Source: an uncultured Holophagaceae bacterium
Lineage (GTDB): Bacteria > Acidobacteriota > Holophagae > Holophagales > Holophagaceae
Assembly (NCBI GenBank): GCA_903927605.1
Contig: CAIYNT010000048.1
Location: 1 to 26,955 of the forward strand
Direction of reading: 5' to 3'
Length of the DNA stretch: 26,955 nt
Each line of letters starts with the position of its first letter. Within the stretch, counting starts at the first letter, position 1. Of the stretch, positions 1 to 8,572 are shown one piece after another. The position numbers were made by a program, and so were the translations under genes. The notes beneath the pieces were generated by a model that searched no databases, was not told the DNA's origin, and was given only the letters and a program-made list of their open reading frames with translations.

Positions 1-1190
1 GCCACGTGGGCTCGATGGTCCGCTACGGCTACTACGGCAAGGGCAAGAACAACCTCGACTTCGCGGTCATCGAGGTGACCAAGATCCTCGAGGATGGCAC
101 CGCCATCCCCTCCTCCTCCTGCGGCGCCAACAATGTCTATTTCGAGCACGCCGACAAGATCATCCTCGAGGTGAACAGCTGGCAGGACGAGCGGCTCGAA
201 GGAATGCACGACATCATGTCCGTGAGTGCCATTCACGGCGAGCGCCAGCCCATCCCCATCCTGGCCGCCGACGATCGCGTGGGCTCCAAGTACTGGAAGT
301 TCGACCTCTCCAAAGTGGTGGCGGTCGTCGAGAGCGCGCACCCCGACCGGAATGCCCCCTTCAAGCCGCCAGAAGAGATCCACCGCCGGATCGCGCAGCA
401 CATCCTCGATTTCTTCGACGGTGAGGTGAAGGCCGGGCGGCTCTCCAAGCATCTCACTCCGCTCCAGTCGGGCGTGGGCAACATTGCCAACGCCGTGCTG
501 GTCGGCCTCAACGAGGGGCCCTTCGACCGGATGATCTCCTACACTGAGGTGGTCCAGGACGGCATGCTCGACATGCTTGATTCGGGTAAGCTCGTCGCGG
601 CCTCGGCCACGGCCTTCTCGGTTTCCCCCGAGGGGCAGGTCCGGTTCAACAAGGACATCGACCGGTACCGCAAGCAGATCATCCTGCGCCCGCAGGAGAT
701 CTCGAATGCCCCCGAGGTCATCCGGCGCCTGGGTTGCATCGCCATGAACGGGTTCGTCGAGGCCGACATCTACGGCCACGTCAACTCGACCCACATCATC
801 GGCAAGGGCATCGAGAACGGCATCGGCGGATCGGGCGACTTCGCCCGCAACTCGGCCTACACCATCTTCATGTCCCCGGCGACGGCCAAGGACGGCAAGA
901 TCTCCGCCATCGTGCCCTTCGCCTCGCACATCGACCACACCGAGCACGAGGTGAATGGCATCGTCACCGAGCACGGGTTCGCCGACCTGCGCGGCAAGAG
1001 CCCCAAGGAAAAGGCCCGGGAGATCATCGACAAGGCCGCGGCGCCGGAGTTCCGTGCGGTCCTGTGGGACTACGTTAAGCGCGCCATGAAGAATCCCAGC
1101 GCTGGCCTCCATTCCCCGCACATGCTTGATGAGGCCTTTGCCTTCCACACGCGGTACCTGCAGACCGGGTCGATGCTGCCCCGGAAATAG
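1..1190 (+). CDS. Acetyl-CoA hydrolase / succinyl-CoA:acetate CoA-transferase, 3' part
   Basis: The gene enters from the left edge; the reading frame is open from position 3 and ends at TAG 1188-1190, so about 395 C-terminal residues of a family that is normally about 500 long are visible. The enzyme moves CoA between succinate and acetate, or hydrolyses acetyl-CoA, in the cytoplasm. Seen directly: the SYTEVVQDG motif, whose Glu (codon 546-548) corresponds to the catalytic glutamate that forms the glutamyl-CoA thioester in AarC-type enzymes; LQSGVGNIANAV; and NGIGGSGDFARN, the CoA-binding oxyanion loop. The C-terminal EHGFADLRG and the LHTRY-like end are also typical. The match to Acetobacter AarC-type proteins is strong from memory, so the family is secure. 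Which acid is the true partner is not decided by the sequence. The GTG at 6 is internal to the gene and not its start. Confidence 0.93.
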   Translation, partial: HVGSMVRYGYYGKGKNNLDFAVIEVTKILEDGTAIPSSSCGANNVYFEHADKIILEVNSWQDERLEGMHDIMSVSAIHGERQPIPILAADDRVGSKYWKFDLSKVVAVVESAHPDRNAPFKPPEEIHRRIAQHILDFFDGEVKAGRLSKHLTPLQSGVGNIANAVLVGLNEGPFDRMISYTEVVQDGMLDMLDSGKLVAASATAFSVSPEGQVRFNKDIDRYRKQIILRPQEISNAPEVIRRLGCIAMNGFVEADIYGHVNSTHIIGKGIENGIGGSGDFARNSAYTIFMSPATAKDGKISAIVPFASHIDHTEHEVNGIVTEHGFADLRGKSPKEKAREIIDKAAAPEFRAVLWDYVKRAMKNPSAGLHSPHMLDEAFAFHTRYLQTGSMLPRK

Positions 1191-1210
1191 TGGTCCGCAT
1201 TTCAGCCATG

Positions 1211-1243
1211 AAGCGGCGGTTCCCTCCCAAGGGGCCGCCGCTT
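1211..1243. terminator. Hairpin between convergent genes, possible bidirectional terminator
   Basis: A perfect 9-bp stem is seen: AAGCGGCGG at 1211-1219 pairs with CCGCCGCTT at 1235-1243. The loop can itself pair through CCCT (1222-1225) and AGGG (1230-1233). It lies between the end of the CoA-transferase gene (+) and the end of the FAD oxidase gene (-), where a shared terminator is expected. There is no T-run on either side, so it is not a classical intrinsic terminator; the role is inferred from position and stem strength. Confidence 0.5.
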
Positions 1244-1295
1244 CTGCCATACGGTTCCCTGCTGCACCCTCGGCCGCACGGCGGCCTGGACCGCG

Positions 1296-2393
1296 TCAGC
1301 GGGCGGCTTCCTCCGCCAGTGTCAGGCAAGCCGTGAGTCCCGGGGACTCGATGCCGAAGAGGTTCACCAGACCCGGCACGCCCTGGGCATCCTCGCGCTG
1401 GATGAGGAAGTCCGGTGCGGTTTCGCCCGGCCCGTGGAGCTTGGGCCGGATGCCCGCATAGGCCGGCTGGAGCGCACCGTCCGGCAGATCAGGCCAGTAT
1501 TTCCGCACCTCCGCGTAGAAGCCATCGGCGCGCCGGGGATCCACATCGTAGTCCTCGCGGTCCACCCATTGCACGTCAGGCCCGAAGCGGGCCTGGCCGC
1601 CCAGATCCAGGGTGAGGTGGACTCCGAGGCCGCCCTCTGAGGGGATCGGATAAACCAGGCGCGAGAAGGGCGCCGCGCCGGACAGGCTGAAGTAGCTCCC
1701 CTTGGCGAACTGGCGGGGCAGGGGCGGGAGGGATTCCGGGCGGGTCCCTTCGAAGGCCCTGGCCAAGGCGATGGCCCCGAGGCCCGCGCAGTTGAAGACG
1801 CGTCCAGCCAGCAAGGTCATCGGCTCATCACCACCGACATCCACTTCAAGTCCATCCTGGGCCCGGCGCCCACCCAGGACAGGGCTCTTCAGCACCACGG
1901 AAGCTCCCGCCGCCTCGGCCTCCATGCCCAGGGCCCGCATGAGGCCATGGCTGTCCACGATGCCCGTGCTGGGCGAGAGCAGGGCCGCTGCGCAACGGAT
2001 CCGAGGCTCCAGCATCTTGGCGTCGCGGGCATCGAGCCACTGAAGGTCCAGCACGCCATTGGCCTCGGCCCGGAGCCGGAGTTCCCGCAGGGCAGCTACC
2101 TGGGCCGCGTCCGTGGCCACGATGAGCTTGCCGCAGCGGCGGTGGTCCACAGCGTGAGCCCTACAAAAGGTGTAGAGGGCCTGGTTGCCTGTCACGCAGA
2201 GCCGGGCCTTCAGGGAGCCCGCAGGATAGTAGATCCCCGCATGGATGACCTCGCTGTTGCGCGAACTGATGCCCGTGCCGATGCGGTCCTCGGATTCGAG
2301 CACCACCACCTCGCAGCCCGCCTGGGCCAGGTGGCGGGCCAAGGCGAGGCCCACCACACCCGCTCCGATGACGACGCAATCCACCCGATCCAT
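1296..2393 (-). CDS. FAD-dependent oxidoreductase, L-2-hydroxyglutarate oxidase-like
   Basis: A 365-residue DAO-superfamily flavoprotein. The N-terminus has the Rossmann motif GAGVVG (residues 10-15) that binds FAD, followed by the LhgO-type block [15 protein letters not shown] and then [11 protein letters not shown]. It ends with a typical [12 protein letters not shown] segment. LhgO-family enzymes oxidise L-2-hydroxyglutarate or related 2-hydroxy acids to the keto acid and pass electrons to quinone or oxygen. Substrate assignment from sequence alone is tentative. The chosen start is ATG at 2393, which has AGGA eight bases upstream; a second in-frame ATG at 2402 would add three residues. The gene begins about 20 bases after the stop of the kinase fusion on the same strand, so the two are probably cotranscribed; whether they are functionally linked is unknown. 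Confidence 0.85.
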   Translation of the reverse strand: MDRVDCVVIGAGVVGLALARHLAQAGCEVVVLESEDRIGTGISSRNSEVIHAGIYYPAGSLKARLCVTGNQALYTFCRAHAVDHRRCGKLIVATDAAQVAALRELRLRAEANGVLDLQWLDARDAKMLEPRIRCAAALLSPSTGIVDSHGLMRALGMEAEAAGASVVLKSPVLGGRRAQDGLEVDVGGDEPMTLLAGRVFNCAGLGAIALARAFEGTRPESLPPLPRQFAKGSYFSLSGAAPFSRLVYPIPSEGGLGVHLTLDLGGQARFGPDVQWVDREDYDVDPRRADGFYAEVRKYWPDLPDGALQPAYAGIRPKLHGPGETAPDFLIQREDAQGVPGLVNLFGIESPGLTACLTLAEEAAR

Positions 2394-2416
2394 GGCTCCC
2401 ATCCTAAGCCATCTCT

Positions 2417-5398
2417 TCAGGAGCCCGGACCGGAGCCAACAGGTCCGAGGTAGCGATCGAGCCAGAGCAGGGATTCCTTGATCATTTCGGTGCGCGGCAC
2501 GGAGTGGCCGCCCGGGAATACCAGCCGCTTCTTGTGCGCCGCAGGTGTTCCAAGCATCTCGAATAGCGGGCGCTGGGAGGTCTCGGCGGGAAAGAAAAAG
2601 TCCAGTTCGCCATTGAGAATCAAAGTGGGCTGCTTCACCCGGGTGACGTAGTTGATGGCGTCGGCCTCGGGTAGGGCCCGCTGGAACTGCAGACCTGCAA
2701 CATAGAGGATGTTCGCCTTGATGCGCGGCTCGACCGCCGGCAGGATGGCGCCGAGGGCGGCCCCCCAGCTCAGGCCGTAGTAGGCGAGGCGTCCGGTGTC
2801 GAGGTCTTTGCGTGTCTCGAGGTAGTCAATGGACCGTGCCAGGTCCTTGCCCCACATGATGACGTGGTCCTTGTAGAAGGTCGTTTCGGCGGGATAGTCG
2901 GAATGCAGTTCACCTCCCCGTTCGAAGGTGCCCTTGAAGATCGGATAGAGGACGGCGCGGCCGCTCTTGGGCAGGAAATCCAAGCGCCCGAGCTTGAGGT
3001 CCACGCTCGACCGGGTGCTGATCGCCCCGGATCCGGGGAACATGACCACAACCTGGTAGGGGGGCTTCCCGACTGGCGGCAGGAACAGGTATGCCATCAT
3101 CCGTTCGCCGCCATAGGCCGCCCTGAAGGTGATCTTCTGCCGGAGGCCTGAATCAGTCTGCTTCTCTTCCTCAATCCTGGGTTCAAGGGGTGTCTTGTCG
3201 TAGGTGTACTGGCGGAGGTACTGAGCGAACACAGCATCAGGCACTGGTTTTTCCGCCTTGAAGTTCCTGACGGGCCGTTCCAGGGTGCGCTCCAGAGAGG
3301 CCAGGTTCGGTTCTTCGCCGAGCAGGCGGATGCAGCGGAAGCCATTGGTTGGCGAGCGGTCGAAGGGTGGCTGCGCATAGGCGTCGGCGAAAGCGTAGCT
3401 GGGATCATTCCATCCCCCACCGAGGATGAATCGGCCCTGATCGGAGCCGCTGGCATTCCAATTCCATTCCCTCACATTGCCCGCCAGATCCGCGACGCCG
3501 AAGCGGTTCATGCTCCGGGTACTGCCCACAGGAAGCGGACCGCTGCCGCCCAGGTTGGATAGCGGGATGATCCTCGAACTGGCCACGGTGAAGGCGACGC
3601 GATTCCAGTGGAAGAGGGTGGGGAGCCGCTTCCCGGCCCATTCGGCATAGGCGGCGGCCTCGTACCAACTCACTCCGGACACCGGGTAATCCTCGTGGCC
3701 CTCGGGGTAGGAACCCACCTCCCATGTTGAGGGTCCAGGGCGCCCGGTGCGGTCCGTGAACCCCGCAAGGGCTTCCTTGAACGAGAGACTGTGCCCCTTG
3801 TCCATGAAAGGCTGGCGCCAGAATTTTTGATCCAAGTAGCCACCACCATCGACGAAGCGCTTGAAGTCGTGGTTGGTTACTTCATGGCGGTCCATCAGAA
3901 AAGAGGCCGTCGGTTCAGCCTTCAGGTTGTCGAGGCCTGGCAGGAACAGGTCGAAGGTTCCACTGGGGACGAAGGCCATGTCCTCCGGGAACTCTCCTGG
4001 TCTGCTCAACCTGTAGTTCCACCGGTCACCAAGAATGGAGAAGTTCCAGACCACGTCATCCATGGGGATGTGGCCATCGAGAGTGAGTTGGAGCCTGCTG
4101 AAGCCCCTCGAATAGCAGATGTGTTCCAGGGGTGTCCTGCCGAGAAACACCGGTTCTGCGCCGGGCTCGTCATAGTACCTCGCATGGACCGAGGCCCCAG
4201 GTGGATCCGAGGTGATCGAGACCTCCCGCGAGAACTTTGGTCGGAGTCGTTCCACCAGCGGATCGCCGGGAGTCACTGCTTCGATCTGTCTGGCCAGTAC
4301 AAACGCATCCCAGCTTTCTCGCCCTTCCTCAAGGCCCTGGATCCGCTCGACGATCCCTTCGAGCCTTGGCAGGGCCTCGGTCCGGACCCACCGGATCCTG
4401 GCGCTGTGCCGGTACCACCAGCCCCCGAGGATGGACAGGCAGACCAGGCCCGCCAGTCCCGCCGCGAGCCACTGGACCAGGGACTTCCGGACGGGCAGGG
4501 CGGGTCGGCCGGGGGCAGAGGCTAGATCCTCCTTCAGTGCGAGGAGATCGTCCCGCACTTCCGACGCGTCAAGGTAGCGCCCCTCGGGGTTCTTCTCGAG
4601 GCAGCGGCGGATGATCTGGTCCAGGCGCTCAGGTGCGGTGGGCTGGAGATCTGTGATGGGTTTCGGCGTGTCCCGCAGGATTGAAGACAGGATCGACAGG
4701 TTCGTGTCCCCACTGAAGGGGCGGCGCCCGGTGGTCATCTCGTAGAGTACGACACCCAGGGAGAAGACGTCTGAGCGCGGATCCACTGGCTTCCCTTCCG
4801 CCTGCTCGGGTGACATGTAGGCAATGGTGCCCAGCAGCATGCCCTGTTGGGTCATCAGGGAAGTGTCGAAGGACCTTGTCGCAGCGAGCGACCTGGAGAG
4901 CGCGCCAGAATTGGGCGAACCGGCTCCGAGCTTGGCCAGGCCAAAGTCCAGGATCTTGGGCCGTCCAGCCTCGTCGATCAGGATGTTGTCGGGTTTGAGA
5001 TCGCGGTGCGTGATGCGCTGCCGGTGGGCCGCGGAGAGGCCATCGGCGATGGCGATTCCAAAGCCAATGACCTGTCCCGGTACGAGTCCCTGGGCGATCT
5101 CTTGGGTGAGGGAGTGCCCTCGGACCAGTTCCATCGCCAGGAAATGCGTATCTTGATCCACGTGCATTCCGTAGACGGTGGCGATGTTCGGATGGTTCAA
5201 CGATGCGAGGAGTTTCGCCTCCCGCTCGAAACGGGCTAGGCGCTCTGGATCGCTCGAGAAAGCCTCCGGAAGGATCTTGATCGCCACTTCGCGGTCCAGC
5301 GAGGTGTCCGTGGCCTTCCAGACCACACCCATGCCTCCTTCACCGATCTTGGATCCGAGGTGATAGTGCAGGAGCATCCGGCCGGTCTCGAGGCTCAC
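2417..5398 (-). CDS. Membrane Ser/Thr kinase fused to PEGA, SUMF1-like and alpha/beta-hydrolase domains
   Basis: A 993-residue protein. Residues 12-285 are a Hanks-type kinase: glycine loop GEGGMG, VAIK lysine K41, HRDLKPDN with catalytic D133, DFG 151-153, then a Ser/Thr-rich activation loop and AYMSPEQ near 194-199. A single membrane helix follows at about 308-328, flanked by basic residues, placing the kinase in the cytoplasm and the rest outside. Residues 391-440 resemble a PEGA domain ([18 protein letters not shown]). Residues 470-695 are SUMF1/FGE-like ([38 protein letters not shown]). Residues 755-985 are an alpha/beta hydrolase of the dienelactone-hydrolase/acyl-peptidase sort, with Ser877 in GLSWG, Asp933 and His965 as likely triad. 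Kinase motifs look complete. What the outer part hydrolyses is unknown. By eye, codon use is less GC-biased than in the neighbouring mutS. Confidence 0.92.
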   Translation of the reverse strand: MSLETGRMLLHYHLGSKIGEGGMGVVWKATDTSLDREVAIKILPEAFSSDPERLARFEREAKLLASLNHPNIATVYGMHVDQDTHFLAMELVRGHSLTQEIAQGLVPGQVIGFGIAIADGLSAAHRQRITHRDLKPDNILIDEAGRPKILDFGLAKLGAGSPNSGALSRSLAATRSFDTSLMTQQGMLLGTIAYMSPEQAEGKPVDPRSDVFSLGVVLYEMTTGRRPFSGDTNLSILSSILRDTPKPITDLQPTAPERLDQIIRRCLEKNPEGRYLDASEVRDDLLALKEDLASAPGRPALPVRKSLVQWLAAGLAGLVCLSILGGWWYRHSARIRWVRTEALPRLEGIVERIQGLEEGRESWDAFVLARQIEAVTPGDPLVERLRPKFSREVSITSDPPGASVHARYYDEPGAEPVFLGRTPLEHICYSRGFSRLQLTLDGHIPMDDVVWNFSILGDRWNYRLSRPGEFPEDMAFVPSGTFDLFLPGLDNLKAEPTASFLMDRHEVTNHDFKRFVDGGGYLDQKFWRQPFMDKGHSLSFKEALAGFTDRTGRPGPSTWEVGSYPEGHEDYPVSGVSWYEAAAYAEWAGKRLPTLFHWNRVAFTVASSRIIPLSNLGGSGPLPVGSTRSMNRFGVADLAGNVREWNWNASGSDQGRFILGGGWNDPSYAFADAYAQPPFDRSPTNGFRCIRLLGEEPNLASLERTLERPVRNFKAEKPVPDAVFAQYLRQYTYDKTPLEPRIEEEKQTDSGLRQKITFRAAYGGERMMAYLFLPPVGKPPYQVVVMFPGSGAISTRSSVDLKLGRLDFLPKSGRAVLYPIFKGTFERGGELHSDYPAETTFYKDHVIMWGKDLARSIDYLETRKDLDTGRLAYYGLSWGAALGAILPAVEPRIKANILYVAGLQFQRALPEADAINYVTRVKQPTLILNGELDFFFPAETSQRPLFEMLGTPAAHKKRLVFPGGHSVPRTEMIKESLLWLDRYLGPVGSGPGS

Positions 5399-5541
5399 TC
5401 GTCTCCCTCAGCAGTCAGGTTGGTCAGGGAAGTCGTGGGCCATTATGCACTCTGGAGTATCAATGATGGATCCGGGTTTCAGGTCCCGGCGGGCCTGTGG
5501 GAAGATCGAATGCTCCGATTCACTCGAACCCATGGAAGCTC

Positions 5542-8061
5542 ATGTCCACTCCGATGATGCAGCAGATCGCGGGCCTCAAGCGCGAGGCCGGGGACGCAGT
5601 GCTGCTCACGCGCATGGGGGACTTCTACGAGATCCTGGGCGAGGACGCGGTGCGGGCGGCGCCGGTGCTGGAGATCGCGCTGACGATGCGCGGCAAGGGC
5701 TCCGAGTCCGAGACGCCCATGTGCGGCGTACCACACTTTGCCCTGGATTCGTACCTGCCCAAGCTTTTGGCGGCGGGCTTTTCCGCCGCCATCGCTGAGC
5801 CCACGGCCAAGGCCGAAGAGGTGAAGGGGCTGCTGCCCCGAGCCATCAAGCGCATCATCACGCCGGGCACCTGGCTGGACGACGATGCTCGCTGGCTTTG
5901 CGCCTTGCATCGGACGGGCAACGCCTGGGGTCTGGCCCTGCTGCAGCTGGCCTCCGGCGCCCTGCGTGTGCTGCCCGGCGAAGGCGATGAGGCCCTGCGG
6001 GGCACCCTGGAGCGGCTGAGCCCGCAGGAACTGATCCTGGCCGAGGGTGTCCCGGACATCGCCGATCTCGAGGCCGCCCGCACCCGGCTTCCCGCCTGGC
6101 GTTTCGAGGTCGCGCGGGCCCGGCAGCAGGTTCTTGCCTTCTTCGGCTGGCAGCACCTGGAAGGCGTGGGTCTGGATGCCCACCCCGTGGCCCTCGGCGC
6201 CCTGGCGGCCCTGCTGGACCATGTGGAGGCCACGCAAAAGGGCCGTCCTGCCCACATCCAGGGAGTATCGCTGGAACTGGGCGCCTCGGGTCCACTGCTG
6301 GATGCCACCAGTGCCCGCCACCTCGAAGTCCTCGCCAACGGGCTGGATGGCGGCCGGGGTGGCACCCTGTTGGCGCTGTTGGACCAGTGCCGCACTCGCC
6401 TGGGCTCCCGGCTCCTGAAGGCCTGGTTGGAGCAGCCGCTGCGGGACCGTCCGACCCTGGAACGCCGCTGGTCCCAAGTGGCGTGGTTGACGGAGGACCG
6501 TCGCCGCACGCCCATCCAGACCCTGCTGGCCCGGGTGTCGGACCTGGATCGCCTGCTGGGCCGCGTGGCCCTGGGTCTTGCCACACCGCCGGAGCTGGCC
6601 CAGCTGCGCGATGGCTTGGCTGTGGTCCAGCTGCTGCCCGCCCGCATCCAGGACGAAGGCTGGGCTGAGGAGGTGGCCGGGCTCGGCCTCTGGCCTGCGG
6701 GTACACCGATTTGCAAGACCCTTCTGACAGAGCTTCAGTCTTCCCTTGCTGAAACTCCGCCCTTGGATCTGGAGAAGGGCGGTGTCATCCGCGAGGGCGT
6801 GGATGTCGAGCTGGATGCGGTGCGCCGCCTAGCCCGCGATGCGAAACAGGTGATGCTGGAACTGGAGGAGGACGAGCGCCGGGCCAGCGGCATCCAGAGT
6901 CTGAAGATCAAGTACAACCGGGTGTTCGGCTACTACTTCGAGATCACGAAATCCAACCTGGGCGCGGTCCCGGCGCACTTCCTCCGCAAGCAGACTCTGG
7001 CTAACGCTGAACGGTTCACCACCGAGAAACTGGTGGCCTTTGAGCAGAAACTGCTGAGTGCCGAAAGCGACCAGGTCCGCCTGGAGTCCATCCACTTCCA
7101 ACGTCTGCTGGCGCTCGTGCTGGAGCATCGGGCCGACCTCACCACCCTGGCCCGGGCGGTGGCGTCACTGGACGTGCTGGCGGCCCTGGCGGAGCGGGCG
7201 CGGCTGTCGGGGTGGACGCGGCCCGAGCTGGGCGAGGAGCGGGAGCTGGTCCTGGCCGCGGCCCGCCACCCCATGCTGGAGGCACGCCTTGGGCGCGAGT
7301 GCATTCCCAACGATCTGCAGTTCACGGCGGCCCAGCCCATGGCCGTGGTGACGGGTCCCAACATGGGCGGCAAGTCCACCTTCCTGCGCACGGCCGCCCT
7401 GCTGGTGGTGCTGGCCCAGACGGGCTCCTTCGTGCCCGCCGAGCTCATGCGCTTCGGCCTGGTGGATCGCATCTTCACGCGCATTGGTGCTTCCGATCAG
7501 CTGGCCAAGGGGCAGTCCACCTTCATGGTGGAGATGACAGAAACGGCGCGAATCCTCAATCAGGCCACCGCCACCAGTCTGGTGATCCTGGACGAGATCG
7601 GGCGCGGCACGTCCACGCGGGACGGTCTCGCCTTGGCGGAGGCCATCGCCTTGTTCCTGCGCGACCTCAAGGGCGGCGCCCCGCGGACGCTTTTCGCCAC
7701 CCACTATTTCGAGATGACCAAGCTGGCGGACGATCCGCGCATCCAGAATCTCCATGTGGAAGTGCAGGAGTGGGAGGAGCAACTGCACTTCCTCCATCGC
7801 GTGGCGCCGGGCCCCGCCGACCGCAGCTACGGCATCCAGGTGGCGCGCCTGGCAGGGCTGCCTCGGTCCGTCATCCAGAAGGCCCAGCGCCTGCTGGCCC
7901 AGGCGCCGGAGGCTCCGCCCCGGGCACCCATGCCCAGCCAGCCAGCACTGCCGCTGTTCGAGGTGGAACCAGATTCCCTCCGGGCCGAACTGGAGGCTCT
8001 GGACCTCAATCGCATGACACCCCTTGAGGCTCTGACCTGGATCGCACGGAGGCAGGCATGA
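5542..8061 (+). CDS. mutS: DNA mismatch repair protein MutS
   Basis: An 839-residue MutS, close to the usual length. It recognises mispairs and small loops in DNA and starts repair with MutL. Seen: the TPMMQQ start block; the GDFYE segment holding the Phe-x-Glu mismatch-wedge residues; the core/lever region with KYNRVFGYYFEITKSN; and the ATPase with Walker A GPNMGGKST (residues 605-613), STFMVEM signature, Walker B LVILDEIGRGTST and ATHYFEM. The C-terminal part after RSYGIQVARLAGLP is present, including a short MTPLEALTWI end like the dimer/tetramer region. The start at 5542 is chosen because MutS proteins begin just before TPMMQQ and GGAAG lies upstream at 5534-5538; an in-frame ATG at 5497 would add 15 unlikely residues. 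It is transcribed divergently from the kinase gene across about 140 bases. The stop overlaps the next gene. Confidence 0.98.
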   Translation: MSTPMMQQIAGLKREAGDAVLLTRMGDFYEILGEDAVRAAPVLEIALTMRGKGSESETPMCGVPHFALDSYLPKLLAAGFSAAIAEPTAKAEEVKGLLPRAIKRIITPGTWLDDDARWLCALHRTGNAWGLALLQLASGALRVLPGEGDEALRGTLERLSPQELILAEGVPDIADLEAARTRLPAWRFEVARARQQVLAFFGWQHLEGVGLDAHPVALGALAALLDHVEATQKGRPAHIQGVSLELGASGPLLDATSARHLEVLANGLDGGRGGTLLALLDQCRTRLGSRLLKAWLEQPLRDRPTLERRWSQVAWLTEDRRRTPIQTLLARVSDLDRLLGRVALGLATPPELAQLRDGLAVVQLLPARIQDEGWAEEVAGLGLWPAGTPICKTLLTELQSSLAETPPLDLEKGGVIREGVDVELDAVRRLARDAKQVMLELEEDERRASGIQSLKIKYNRVFGYYFEITKSNLGAVPAHFLRKQTLANAERFTTEKLVAFEQKLLSAESDQVRLESIHFQRLLALVLEHRADLTTLARAVASLDVLAALAERARLSGWTRPELGEERELVLAAARHPMLEARLGRECIPNDLQFTAAQPMAVVTGPNMGGKSTFLRTAALLVVLAQTGSFVPAELMRFGLVDRIFTRIGASDQLAKGQSTFMVEMTETARILNQATATSLVILDEIGRGTSTRDGLALAEAIALFLRDLKGGAPRTLFATHYFEMTKLADDPRIQNLHVEVQEWEEQLHFLHRVAPGPADRSYGIQVARLAGLPRSVIQKAQRLLAQAPEAPPRAPMPSQPALPLFEVEPDSLRAELEALDLNRMTPLEALTWIARRQA

Positions 8062-8534
8062 GCGCGCCGAACCACCCCATCCGTCGCAGGGACCGCGCTT
8101 TGAGCGAGGCCGAGGCCCTGAGCCTTCTTCGGGCAGCCGAGTGGGGCGTGCTCGCCACGGTGGATGCGGCTGGCTGGCCCTACGCCGTGCCGGTGAACCA
8201 CGCCGTGGTGGATGGGACCCTGATCATCCACTGCGCCACCGCGGGCCACAAGCTCGACAATCTGGCCTTCAATCCGAAGGTCTCCTACTGCGTGGTCACG
8301 GAGGCCGTGACCTTGCCGCTGGAATTGTCCACCCGCTATGCCAGCGCCATCGTGTTCGGCCAGGCCGAACTGGTCACGGATGATCGGGAGAAGCGTGAAG
8401 CGCTCCAGGCCCTGGGCCGGCGCTTCGCCTCGGAGCATCCAGACCTGGTCGAGCGTGAGATCGAAAAGGACCTTTTCCGCACGGCCGTGGTGCGGCTCCA
8501 CATGGAGCGGATCACGGGCAAGGCGCGCCGCTGA
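8058..8534 (+). CDS. Pyridoxamine 5'-phosphate oxidase-fold flavoprotein, Nim-like
   Basis: A 158-residue single-domain split-barrel flavin-binding protein. The segment LLRAAEWGVLATVDAAGWPY, followed by AVPVNHAV, and the later GHKLDNLAFNPKVSYCVV are typical of the Nim/5-nitroimidazole reductase-like branch of the PNPOx superfamily. Members bind FMN, or sometimes F420 or haem, and most have unknown substrates. True PdxH activity is unlikely because the longer PdxH C-terminal region is missing. The ATG sits inside an ATGA overlap with the mutS stop (8058-8061), so translation is probably coupled to mutS. That coupling does not by itself show a role in repair. The gene ends about 40 bases before the convergent hemerythrin gene. 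Confidence 0.86.
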   Translation: MSAPNHPIRRRDRALSEAEALSLLRAAEWGVLATVDAAGWPYAVPVNHAVVDGTLIIHCATAGHKLDNLAFNPKVSYCVVTEAVTLPLELSTRYASAIVFGQAELVTDDREKREALQALGRRFASEHPDLVEREIEKDLFRTAVVRLHMERITGKARR

Positions 8535-8572
8535 GGGTGGCCGGATGGGCCGGGCAGAGCAGTGTGCCTGTA

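Noticed and set aside
3791..4525. A 244-codon open frame on the + strand.
   Set aside because: Antisense to the kinase/SUMF1 region, without family features. The lower GC of the region makes it slightly less automatic than the others, but nothing supports it.
5420..5449. TTGGTC and TATGCA spaced by 18 bases as a mutS promoter.
   Set aside because: Both boxes are weak matches and the gap is too short on evidence to claim a promoter.
5479..6477. A 332-codon open frame on the - strand.
   Set aside because: Antisense to the N-terminal half of mutS; Gln/Gly-rich mirror composition.
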